The position numbers were made by a program, and so were the translations under genes. Shown here piece after piece: positions 34,497 through 46,395 of a DNA stretch of 64,000 nucleotides (positions are counted from its first letter, which is position 1; each line of letters opens with the position of its first letter). This DNA comes from Ptiloglossa arizonensis (lineage: Eukaryota > Arthropoda > Insecta > Hymenoptera > Colletidae), in NCBI RefSeq assembly GCF_051014685.1, contig NC_135059.1, positions 496,001 to 560,000 of the forward strand. Direction: 5' to 3'. The notes beneath the pieces were generated by a model, which saw only the letters and a list, made by a program, of their open reading frames with translations, was not told the DNA's origin and did not search any database.

Positions 34497-37471
34497 GTAT
34501 GCGTACTTTTCCCCTAGGCCGTTCTAGTAATTCGTTTCGAGCATCAGAACTGCGAAAATTTTGAGTTTCTCGAGCGTTTCTTACATCCAAACTGCCATAT
34601 CTCGGGAAAGGATTGAACAATCCGCAAAATTTCTGTTGCATCTGAAAGAAGCAACTCGCCCGATTAGAACGGTGTGCGTACTTTTCCCCTAGGCCGTTCT
34701 AGTTATTCGTTTCGAGCATCAGAACTGCGAAATTTTTGAGTTTCTCAAGCGTTTCTTACATTCAAACTGCCATATCTCGCGAAAGGATTGACCAATCCGC
34801 AAAATTTCTGTTGCATCTGAAAGAAGCTACTCGCCCGATTACAACGGTATGCGTAGTTTTCTCCTAGGCCGTTCTAGTTATTCGTTTCGAGCATCAGAAC
34901 TGCGAAAATTTTGAGTTTCTCAAGCGTTTCTAACCTCCAAACTGCCATATCTCGCGAAAGGATTGACCAATCCGCAAAATTTCTGTTGCATCTGAAAGAA
35001 GCAACTCGCCCGATTACAACGGTATGCGTACATTTCCCCTAGGCCGTTCTAGTTATTCGTTTCAAGCATCAGAACTGCGAAAATTTTGAGTTTCTCGAGC
35101 GTTTCTTACATCCAAACTGCCATATCTCGGGAAAGGATTGAACAATCCGCAAAATTTCTGTTGCATCTGAAAGAAGCGACTCGCCCGATTACAACGGTGT
35201 GCGTACTTTTCCCCTAGGCCGTTCTAGTTATTCGTTTCAAGCATCAGAACTGCGAAAATTTTGAGTTTCTCAAGCGTTTCTTACCTCCAAAATGCCATAT
35301 CTCGCGAACGGATTGACCAATCCGCAAAATTTCTGTTGCATCTGAAAGAAGCAACTCGCCCGATTACAACGGTATGCGTACTTTTCCCCTAGGCCGTTCT
35401 AGTTATTCGTTTCGAGCATCGGAACTGCGAAATTTTTGAGTTTCTCAAGCGTTTCTTACCTTCAAACTGCCATATCTCGCGAACGGATTGACCAATCCGC
35501 AAAATTTCTCTTGCATCTGAAAGAAGCAACTCGCCCGATTACAACGGTGTGCGTACTTTTCCCCTAGGCCGTTCTAGTTATTCGTTTCGAGCATCAGAAC
35601 TGCGAAAATTTTGAGTTTCTCAAGCGTTTCTTACCTCCAAACTGCCATATCTCGCGAACGGATTGACCAATCCGCAAAATTTCTGTTGCATCTGAAAGAA
35701 GCAACTCGCCCGATTACAACGGTGTGCGTACTTTTCCCCTAGGCCGTTCTAGTTATTCGTTTCGAGCATCAGAACTGCGAAAATTTTGAGTTTCTCAAGC
35801 GTTTCTTACCTCCAAACTGCCATATCTCGCGAACGGATTGACCAATCTGCAAAATTTCTGTTGCATCTGAAAGTAGAAACTCGCCCCATTACAACGGTAT
35901 GCGTACTTTTCCCCTAGGCCGTTCTAGTTATTCGTTTCGAGCATCAGAACTGCGAAATTTTTGAGTTTCTCAAGCGTTTCTTACCTGCAAACTGCCATAT
36001 CTCGCGAACGGATTGACCAATTCGCAAAATTTCTGTTGCATCTGAAAGAAGCAGCTCGCCCGATTACAACGGTATGCGTACTTTTCCCCTAGGCCGTTCC
36101 AGTTATTCGTTTCGAGCATCAGAACTGCGAAAATTTTGAGTTTCTCAAGCGTTTCTTACCTCCAAACTGCCATATCTCGCGAACGGATTGACCAATCCGC
36201 AAAATTTCTGTTTCATCTGAAAGAAGAAACTCGTCCGATTACAACGGTGTGCGTACTTTTCCCCTAGGCCGTTCCATTTATTCGTTTCGAGCATCAGAAC
36301 TGCGAAAATTTTGAGTTTCTCAAGCGTTTCTTACCTCCAAACTGCCATATCTCGGGAAAGGATTGAACAATCCGCAAAATTTCTGTTGCATCTGAAAGTC
36401 GAAACGCGCCCGATTACAACGGTATGCGTACTTTTCCCCTAGGCCGTTCTAGTTATTCGTTTCGAGCATCAGAACTGCGAAATTTTTGAGTTTCTCAAGC
36501 GTTTCTTACCTGCAAACTGCCATATCTCGCGAACGGATTGACCAATTCGCAAAATTTCTGTTGCATCTGAAAGAAGCAGCTCGCCCGATTACAACGGTAT
36601 GCGTACTTTTCCCCTAGGCCGTTCCAGTTATTCGTTTCGAGCATCAGAACTGCGAAAATTTTGAGTTTCTCAAGCGTTTCTTACCTCCAAACTGCCATAT
36701 CTCGCGAACGGATTGACCAATCCGCAAAATTTCTGTTTCATCTGAAAGAAGAAACTCGTCCGATTACAACGGTGTGCGTACTTTTCCCCTAGGCCGTTCC
36801 ATTTATTCGTTTCGAGCATCAGAACTGCGAAAATTTTGAGTTTCTCAAGCGTTTCTTACCTCCAAACTGCCATATCTCGGGAAAGGATTGAACAATCCGC
36901 AAAATTTCTGTTGCATCTGAAAGTCGAAACGCGCCCGATTACAACGGTATGCGTACTTTTCGCCTAGGCCGTTCTAGTTATTCGTTTCGAGCATCAGAAC
37001 TGCGAAATTTTTGAGTTTCTCAAGCGTTTCTTACCTGCAAACTGCCATATCTCGCGAACGGATTGACCAATCCGCAAAATTTCTGTTGCATCTGAATGAA
37101 GAAGCTCGTCCGATTACAACGGTGTGCGTACTTTTCCCCTAGGCCGTTCCATTTATTCGTTTCGAGCATCAGAACTGCGAAAATTTTGAGTTTCTCAAGC
37201 GTTTCTTACCTCCAAACTGCCATATCTCGCGAACGGATTGACCAATCTGCAAAATTTCTGTTGCATCTGAAAGTAGAAACTCGCCCCATTACAACGGTAT
37301 GCGTACTTTTCCCCTAGGCCGTTCTAGTTATTCGTTTCGAGCATCAGAACTGCGAAATTTTTGAGTTTCTCAAGCGTTTCTTACCTGCAAACTGCCATAT
37401 CTCGCGAACGGATTGACCAATTCGCAAAATTTCTGTTGCATCTGAAAGAAGCAGCTCGCCCGATTACAACG
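34497..37471 (+). repeat. HOR unit, 17 monomers with a duplicated j'-B1-B2 block
   Basis: Order A1 A5 A6 A2 A3 A7 A8 i j' B1 B2 j' B1 B2 B3 B4 j', 2975 bp = 17 x 175. It is the canonical 16-monomer order without a-b and with j'-B1-B2 present twice (35897-36421 and 36422-36946). The B3 at 36947 has cgcctagg in place of cccctagg and ends aagaagctcg, both private changes. Confidence 0.83.
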
Positions 37472-39746
37472 GTATGCGTACTTTTCCCCTAGGCCGTTCC
37501 AGTTATTCGTTTCGAGCATCAGAACTGCGAAAATTTTGAGTTTCTCAAGCGTTTCTTACCTCCAAACTGCCATATCTCGGGAAAGGATTGAACAATCCGC
37601 AAAATTTCTGTTGCATCTGAAAGTCGAAACTTGCCCGATTACAACGGTATACGTACTTTTCCCCTACGCCGTTCCAGTTATTCGTTTCGAGCATCAGAAC
37701 TGCGAAAATTTTGAGTTTCTCAAGCGTTTCTTACCTCCAAACTGCCATATCTCGCGAACGGATTGACCAATCCGCAAAATTTCTGTTGCATCTGAAAGAA
37801 GCTACTCGCCCGATTACAACGGTATGCGTACTTTTCCCCTAGGCCGTTCTAGTAATTCGTTTCGAGCATCAGAACTGCGAAAATTTTGAGTTTCTCGAGC
37901 GTTTCTTACATCCAAACTGCCATATCTCGGGAAAGGATTGAACAATCCGCAAAATTTCTGTTGCATCTGAAAGAAGCAACTCGCCCGATTAGAACGGTGT
38001 GCGTACTTTTCCCCTAGGCCGTTCTAGTTATTCGTTTCGAGCATCAGAACTGCGAAATTTTTGAGTTTCTCAAGCGTTTCTTACATTCAAACTGCCATAT
38101 CTCGCGAAAGGATTGACCAATCCGCAAAATTTCTGTTGCATCTGAAAGAAGCTACTCGCCCGATTACAACGGTATGCGTAGTTTTCTCCTAGGCCGTTCT
38201 AGTTATTCGTTTCGAGCATCAGAACTGCGAAAATTTTGAGTTTCTCAAGCGTTTCTAACCTCCAAACTGCCATATCTCGCGAAAGGATTGACCAATCCGC
38301 AAAATTTCTGTTGCATCTGAAAGAAGCAACTCGCCCGATTACAACGGTATGCGTACATTTCCCCTAGGCCGTTCTAGTTATTCGTTTCAAGCATCAGAAC
38401 TGCGAAAATTTTGAGTTTCTCGAGCGTTTCTTACATCCAAACTGCCATATCTCGGGAAAGGATTGAACAATCCGCAAAATTTCTGTTGCATCTGAAAGAA
38501 GCGACTCGCCCGATTACAACGGTGTGCGTACTTTTCCCCTAGGCCGTTCTAGTTATTCGTTTCAAGCATCAGAACTGCGAAAATTTTGAGTTTCTCAAGC
38601 GTTTCTTACCTCCAAAATGCCATATCTCGCGAACGGATTGACCAATCCGCAAAATTTCTGTTGCATCTGAAAGTAGAAACTCGCCCGATTACAACGGTAT
38701 GCGTACTTTTCCCCTAGGCCGTTCTAGTAATTCGTTTCGAGCATCAGAACTGCGAAATTTTTGAGTTTCTCAAGCGTTCCTTAAGTTCAAACTGCCATAT
38801 CTCGCGAACGGATTGACCAATCCGCAAAATTTCTGTTGCATCTGAAAGTAGAAACTCGCCCGATTAGAACGGTGTGCGTACTTTTCCCCTAGGCCGTTCT
38901 AGTTATTCGTTTCGAGCATCAGAACTGCGAAATTTTTGAGTTTCTCAAGCGTTTCTTACATTCAAACTGCCATATCTCGCGAAAGGATTGACCAATCCGC
39001 AAAATTTCTGTTGCATCTGAAAGAAGCTACTCGTCCGATTACAACGGTGTGCGTACTTTTCCCCTAGGCCGTTCCATTTATTCGTTTCGAGCATCAGAAC
39101 TGCGAAAATTTTGCGTTTCTCAAGCGTTTCTTACCTCCAAACTGCCATATCTCGCGAACGGATTGACCAATCTGCAAAATTTCTGTTGCATCTGAAAGTA
39201 GAAACTCGCCCCATTACAACGGTATGCGTACTTTTCCCCTAGGCCGTTCTAGTTATTCGTTTCGAGCATCAGAACTGCGAAATTTTTGAGTTTCTCAAGC
39301 GTTTCTTACCTGCAAACTGCCATATCTCGCGAACGGATTGACCAATTCGCAAAATTTCTGTTGCATCTGAAAGAAGCAGCTCGCCCGATTACAACGGTAT
39401 GCGTACTTTTCCCCTAGGCCGTTCCATTTATTCGTTTCGAGCATCAGAACTGCGAAAATTTTGAGTTTCTCAAGCGTTTCTTACCTCCAAACTGCCATAT
39501 CTCGCGAACGGATTGACCAATCTGCAAAATTTCTGTTGCATCTGAAAGTAGAAACTCGCCCCATTACAACGGTATGCGTACTTTTCCCCTAGGACGTTCT
39601 AGTTATTCGTTTCGAGCATCAGAACTGCGAAATTTTTGAGTTTCTCAAGCGTTTCTTACCTGCAAACTGCCATATCTCGCGAACGGATTGACCAATTCGC
39701 AAAATTTCTGTTGCATCTGAAAGAAGCAGCTCGCCCGATTACAACG
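37472..39746 (+). repeat. HOR unit, 13 monomers (a b A1 A5 A6 A2 A3 A4 A5 B4 j' B4 j')
   Basis: 2275 bp = 13 x 175. It ends in a doubled B4-j' pair (39047-39396 and 39397-39746), a local 350-bp duplication. The second j' (39572) has ggacgttcta as a private substitution, so the duplication is old enough to have gained at least one change. Confidence 0.82.
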
Positions 39747-42700
39747 GTATGCGTACTTTTCCCCTAGGCCGTTCCAGTTATTCGTTTCGAGCATCAGAAC
39801 TGCGAAAATTTTGAGTTTCTCAAGCGTTTCTTACCTCCAAACTGCCGTATCTCGGGAAAGGATTGAACAATCCGCAAAATTTCTGTTGCATCTGAAAGTC
39901 GAAACTTGCCCGATTACAACGGTATACGTACTTTTCCCCTACGCCGTTCCAGTTATTCGTTTCGAGCATCAGAACTGCGAAAATTTTGAGTTTCTCAAGC
40001 GTTTCTTACCTCCAAACTGCCATATCTCGCGAACGGATTGACCAATCCGCCAAATTTCTGTTGCATCTGAAAGAAGCTACTCGCCCGATTACAACGGTAT
40101 GCGTACTTTTCCCCTAGGCCGTTCTAGTAATTCGTTTCGAGCATCAGAACTGCGAAAATTTTGAGTTTCTCGAGCGTTTCTTACATCCAAACTGCCATAT
40201 CTCGGGAAAGGATTGAACAATCCGCAAAATTTCTGTTGCATCTGAAAGAAGCAACTCGCCCGATTAGAACGGTGTGCGTACTTTTCCCCTAGGCCGTTCT
40301 AGTTATTCGTTTCGAGCATCAGAACTGCGAAATTTTTGAGTTTCTCAAGCGTTTCTTACATTCAAACTGCCATATCTCGCGAAAGGATTGACCAATCCGC
40401 AAAATTTCTGTTGCATCTGAAAGAAGCTACTCGCGCGATTACAACGGTATGCGTAGTTTTCTCCTAGGCCGTTCTAGTTATTCGTTTCGAGCATCAGAAC
40501 TGCGAAAATTTTGAGTTTCTCAAGCGTTTCTAACCTCCAAACTGCCATATCTCGCGAAAGGATTGACCAATCCGCAAAATTTCTGTTGCATCTGAAAGAA
40601 GCAACTCGCCCGATTACAACGGTATGCGTACATTTCCCCTAGGCCGTTCTAGTTATTCGTTTCAAGCATCAGAACTGCGAAAATTTTGAGTTTCTCGAGC
40701 GTTTCTTACATCCAAACTGCCATATCTCGGGAAAGGATTGAACAATCCGCAAAATTTCTGTTGCATCTGAAAGAAGCGACTCGCCCGATTACAACGGTGT
40801 GCGTACTTTTCCCCTAGGCCGTTCTAGTTATTCGTTTCAAGCATCAGAACTGCGAAAATTTTGAGTTTCTCAAGCGTTTCTTACCTCCAAAATGCCATAT
40901 CTCGCGAACGGATTGACCAATCGCAAAATTTCTGTTGCATCTGAAAGTAGAAACTCGCCCGATTACAACGGTATGCGTACTTTTCCCCTAGGCCGTTCTA
41001 GTAATTCGTTTCGAGCATCAGAACTGCGAAATTTTTGAGTTTCTCAAGCGTTCCTTAAGTTCAAACTGCCATATCTCGCGAACGGATTGACCAATCCGCA
41101 AAATTTCTGTTGCATCTGAAAGTAGAAACTCGCCCGATTAGAACGGTGTGCGTACTTTTCCCCTAGGCCGTTCTAGTTATTCGTTTCGAGCATCAGAACT
41201 GCGAAATTTTTGAGTTTCTCAAGCGTTTCTTACATTCAAACTGCCATATCTCGCGAAAGGATTGACCAATCCGCAAAATTTCTGTTGCATCTGAAAGAAG
41301 CTACTCGCCCGATTACAACGGTGTGCGTACTTTTCCCCTAGGCCGTTCTAGTTATTCGTTTCGAGCATCAGAACTGCGAAAATTTTGAGTTTCTCAAGCG
41401 TTTCTTACCTCCAAACTGCCATATCTCGCGAACGGATTGACCAATCCGCAAAATTTCTGTTGCATCTGAAAGAAGCAACTCGCCCGATTACAACGGTGTG
41501 CGTACTTTTCCCCTAGGCCGTTCTAGTTATTCGTTTCGAGCATCAGAACTGCGAAAATTTTGAGTTTCTCAAGCGTTTCTTACCTCCAAACTGCCATATC
41601 TCGCGAACGGATTGACCAATCTGCAAAATTTCTGTTGCATCTGAAAGTAGAAACTCGCCCCATTACAACGGTATGCGTACTTTTCCCCTAGGCCGTTCTA
41701 GTTATTCGTTTCGAGCATCAGAACTGCGAAATTTTTGAGTTTCTCAAGCGTTTCTTACCTGCAAACTGCCATATCTCGCGAACGGATTGACCAATTCGCA
41801 AAATTTCTGTTGCATCTGAAAGAAGCAGCTCGCCCGATTACAACGGTATGCGTACTTTTCCCCTAGGCCGTTCCAGTTATTCGTTTCGAGCATCAGAACT
41901 GCGAAAATTTTGAGTTTCTCAAGCGTTTCTTACCTCCAAACTGCCATATCTCGCGAACGGATGGACCAATCCGCAAAATTTCTGTTTCATCTGAAAGAAG
42001 AAACTCGTCCGATTACAACGGTGTGCGTACTTTTCCCCTAGGCCGTTCCATTTATTCGTTTCGAGCATCAGAACTGCGAAAATTTTGAGTTTCTCAAGCG
42101 TTTCTTACCTCCAAACTGCCATATCTCGGGAAAGGATTGAACAATCCGCAAAATTTCTGTTGCATCTGAAAGTCGAAACGCGCCCGATTACAACGGTATG
42201 CGTACTTTTCCCCTAGGCCGTTCTAGTTATTCGTTTCGAGCATCAGAACTGCGAAATTTTTGAGTTTCTCAAACGTTTCTTACCTGCAAACTGCCATATC
42301 TCGCGAACGGATTGACCAATCCGCAAAATTTCTGTTGCATCTGAATGAAGAAACTCGTCCGATTACAACAGTGTGCGTACTTTTCCCCTAGGCCGTTCCA
42401 TTTATTCGTTTCGAGCATCAGAACTGCGAAAATTTTGAGTTTCTCAAGCGTTTCTTACCTCCAAACTGCCATATCTCGCGAACGGATTGACCAATCTGCA
42501 AAATTTCTGTTGCATCTGAAAGTAGAAACTCGCCCCATTACAACGGTATGCGTACTTTTCCCCTAGGCCGTTCTAGTTATTCGTTTCGAGCATCAGAACT
42601 GCGAAATTTTTGAGTTTCTCAAGCGTTTCTTACCTGCAAACTGCCATATCTCGCGAACGGATTGACCAATTCGCAAAATTTCTGTTGCATCTGAAAGAAG

Positions 42701-43945
42701 CAGCTCGCCCGATTACAACGGTATGCGTACTTTATCCCTAGGCCGTTCCAGTTATTCGTTTCGAGCATCAGAACTGCGAAAATTTTGAGTTTCTCAAGCG
42801 TTTCTTACCTCCAAACTGCCATATCTCGCGAACGGATTGACCAATCCGCAAAATTTCTGTTGCATCTGAAAGAAGAAACTCGTCCGATTACAACGGTGTG
42901 CGTACTTTTCCCCTAGGCCGTTCCAGTTATTCGTTTCGAGCATCAGAACTGCGAAAATTTTGAGTTTCTCAAGCGTTTCTTACCTCCAAACTGCCATATC
43001 TCGCGAACGGATGGACCAATCCGCAAAATTTCTGTTTCATCTGAAAGAAGAAACTCGTCCGATTACAACGGTGTGCGTACTTTTCCCCTAGGCCGTTCCA
43101 TTTATTCGTTTCGAGCATCAGAACTGCGAAAATTTTGAGTTTCTCAAGCGTTTCTTACCTCCAAACTGCCATATCTCGGGAAAGGATTGAACAATCCGCA
43201 AAATTTCTGTTGCATCTGAAAGTCGAAACGCGCCCGATTACAACGGTATGCGTACTTTTCCCCTAGGCCGTTCTAGTTATTCGTTTCGATCATCAGAACT
43301 GCGAAATTTTTGAGTTTCTCAAGCGTTTCTTACCTGCAAACTGCCATATCTCGCGAACGGATTGACCAATCCGCAAAATTTCTGTTGCATCTGAATGAAG
43401 AAACTCGTCCGATTACAACGGTGTGCGTACTTTTCCCCTAGGCCGTTCCATTTATTCGTTTCGAGCATCAGAACTGCGAAAATTTTGAGTTTCTCAAGCG
43501 TTTCTTACCTCCAAACTGCCATATCTCGCGAACGGATTGACCAATCTGCAAAATTTCTGTTGCATCTGAAAGTAGAAACTCGCCCCATTACAACGGTATG
43601 CGTACTTTTCCCCTAGGCCGTTCTAGTTATTCGTTTCGAGCATCAGAACTGCGAAATTTTTGAGTTTCTCAAGCGTTTCTTACCTGCAAACTGCCATATC
43701 TCGCGAACGGATTGACCAATTCGCAAAATTTCTGTTGCATCTGAAAGAAGCAGCTCGCCCGATTACAACGGTATGCGTACTTTTCCCCTAGGCCGTTCCA
43801 GTTATTCGTTTCGAGCATCAGAACTGCGAAAATTTTGAGTTTCTCAAGCGTTTCTTACCTCCAAACTGCCATATCTCGCGAACGGATTGACCAATCCGCA
43901 AAATTTCTGTTGCATCTGAAAGAAGAAACTCGTCCGATTACAACG
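39747..43945 (+). repeat. Zone 2 terminal block, 24 monomers with an expanded B1-B4-j' module
   Basis: Order a b A1 A5 A6 A2 A3 A4 A5 A8 i j' B1 B2 B3 B4 j' B1' B1 B2 B3 B4 j' B1'. Length 4199 = 24 x 175 - 1 (the loss is in the A3 at 40797, caatcgcaaa). The B1-B4-j'-B1' module is repeated at 41846-42895 and 42896-43945, a 1050-bp, 6-monomer tandem pair. B1 at 41846 and 42896 share the private change ggatggacc. B1' is B1 with gttgcatc. Confidence 0.82.
40797..40970 (+). repeat. 174-bp monomer A3, the only length variant of zone 2
   Basis: caatccgcaaa is shortened to caatcgcaaa. It is the first length change after 82 monomers of exactly 175 bp and is not shared with any other A3, so it is a recent private deletion or a sequencing error. 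Confidence 0.85.
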
Positions 43946-46395
43946 GTGTGCGTACTTTTCCCCTAGGCCGTTCCATTTATTCGTTTCGAGCATCAGAACT
44001 GCGAAAATTTTGAGTTTCTCAAGCGTTTCTTACCTCCAAACTGCCATATCTCGGGAACGGATTGACCAATCCCCAAAATTTCTGTTGTATCTGAAAGTGG
44101 AAACTCGCCCGATTACAACGGTATGCATACTTTTCCCCTAGGCCGTTCTAGTTATTCGTTTCGAGCATCAGAACTGCGAGAATTTTGAGTTTCTCAAGCG
44201 TATCTTACCTCCAAACTGCCATATCTCGGGAACGGATTGACCAATCCGCAAAATTTCTGTTGCATCTGAAAGTAGAAACACGCCCGATTACAGCGGTATG
44301 CGTACTTTTCCCCTTGGCCGTTCTAGTTATTCGTTTCGAGCATCAGAACTGCGAAAATTTTGAGTTTCTCAAGCGTTTCTTACCTCCAAACTGCCATATC
44401 TCGCGAACCGATTGACCAATCCGCAAAATTTCTGTTGCATCTGAAAGTAGAAACTCGCCCGATTACAATGGTATGCGTACTTTTCCCCTAGGCCGTTCCA
44501 GTTATTCGTTTCGAGCATCAGAACTGCGAAAATTGTGAGTTTCTCAAGCGTTTCTTACTTCCAAACTGCCATATCTCGCGAACGGATTGACCAATCCGCA
44601 AAATTTCTGTTGCATCTGAAAGTAGAAACTCGCCCGATTACAACGGTATGCGTACTTTTCCCCTAGGCCGTTCTAGTTATTCGTTTCGAGCATCAGACCT
44701 GTGAAAATTTTGAGTTTCTCAAGCGTTTCTTACCTCCAAACTGCCATATCTCGCGAACGGATTGACCAATCCGCAAAACTTCTGTTGCATCTGAAAGAAG
44801 AAACTCGTCCGATTACAACGGTGTGCGTACTTTTCCCCTAGGCCGTTCCATTTATTCGTTTCGAGCATCAGAACTGCGAAAATTTTGAGTTTCTCAAGCG
44901 TTTCTTACCTCCAAACTGCCATATCTCGGGAAAGGATTGAACAATCCGCAAAATTTCTGTTGCATCTGAAAGTCGAAACGCGCCCGATTACAACGGTATG
45001 CGTACTTTTCCCCTAGGCCGTTCTAGTTATTCGTTTCGAGCATCAGAACTGCGAAAATTTTGAGTTTCTCAAGCGTTTCTTACCTCCAAACTGCCATATC
45101 TCGCGAACGGATTGACCAATCCGCAAAATTTCTGTTGCATCTGAAAGAAGAAACTCGTCCGATTACAACGGTGTGCGTACTTTTCCCCTAGGCCGTCCTA
45201 GTTATTCGTTTCGAGCATCAGAACTGCGAAAATTTTTAGTTTCTCAAACGTTTCTTACCTCCAAACTGCCATATCTCGCGAACGGAATGACCAATCCGCA
45301 AAATTTCTGTTGCATCTGAAAGAAGAAACTAGCCCGATTACAACGGTATGCGTACTTTTCCCCTAGGCCGTTCCAGTTATTCGTTTCGAGCATCAGAACT
45401 GCGAAAATTTTGAGTTTCTCAAGCGTTTCTTACCTCCAAACTGCCATATCTCGGGAACGGATTGACCAATCCGCAAAATTTCTGTTGTATCTGAAAGTGG
45501 AAACTGGCCCGATTAGAACGGTATGCATACTTTTCCCCTAGGCCGTTCTAGTTATTCGTTTCGAGCATCAGAACTGCGAGAATTTTGAGTTTCTCAAGCG
45601 TATCTTACCTCCAAACTGCCATATCTCGGGAACGGATTGACCAATCCGCAAAATTTCTGTTGCATCTGAAAGTAGAAACTCGCCCGATTACAACGGTATG
45701 CCTAGTTTTCTCCTAGGCCGTTCTAGTTATTCGTTTCGACCATCAGAACTGCGAAAATTTTGAGTTTCTGAAGCGTTTCTTACCTCCAAACTGCTATATC
45801 TCGCGAACGGATTGACCAATCCGCAAAATTTCTGTTGTATCTGAAAGTGGAAACTCGCCCGATTACAAGGGCATGCATACTTTTCCCCTAGGCCGTTCTA
45901 GTTATTCGTTTCGAGCATCAGAACTGCGAGAATTTTGAGTTTCTCAAGCGTTTCTTACCTCCAAACTGCCATATCTCGCGAACGGATTGACCAATCCGCA
46001 AAATTTCTGTTTCATCTGAAAGAAGAAACTCGTCCGATTACAACGGTGTGCGTACTTTTCCCCTAGGCCGTTCCATTTATTCGTTTCGAGCATCAGAACT
46101 GCGAAAATTTTGAGTTTCTCAAGCGTTTCTTACATCCAAACTGCCATATCTCGGGAAAGGTTTGAACAATCCGCAAAATTTCTGTTGCATCTGAAAGTCG
46201 AAACGCGCCCGATTACAACGGTATGCGTACTTTTCCCCTAGGCCGTTCTAGTTATTCGTTTCGAGCATCAGAACTGCGAAATTTTTGAGTTTCTCAAGCG
46301 TTTCTTACCTGCAAACTGCCATATCTCGCGAACGGATTGACCAATCCGCAAAATTTCTGTTGCATCTGAAAGAAGAAACTCGTCCGATTACAACG
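43946..46395 (+). repeat. HOR unit, 14 monomers (first zone 3 unit)
   Basis: Order C1 C2 C3 C4 C5 B2 C6 C7 C8 C2 C9 C10/B1 B2 B3, exactly 2450 bp. C1 has aatccccaaaa and gaaagtgg; C2 starts gtatgcatac; C3 carries cccttggcc and cgaaccgatt; C7 has tttttagttt and ggaatgacc; C9 has gtatgcctag, gaccatc and ctgctatatc. The monomer at 45871 joins the gcatgcatac head of C10 to the tttcatctg tail of B1. Confidence 0.83.

Larger units (their letters stand above)
26972..43945 (+). repeat. Zone 2 of the satellite (a-b pair plus subtypes A1-A8, B1-B4)
   Basis: The a-b pair persists (26972, 29072, 31872, 37472, 39747), but the units are built on monomers marked by agtaattcg, ctcgagcg, gtttcaagc, ccaaaatgcc, gttccttaag and tttcatctg, which are absent or rare in zone 1. 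Register is almost perfect: from 26447 to 40796 there are 82 consecutive monomers of exactly 175 bp, and the only length change is a 1-bp loss in the monomer at 40797. No TATATAA insertion monomer occurs here. Confidence 0.85.
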
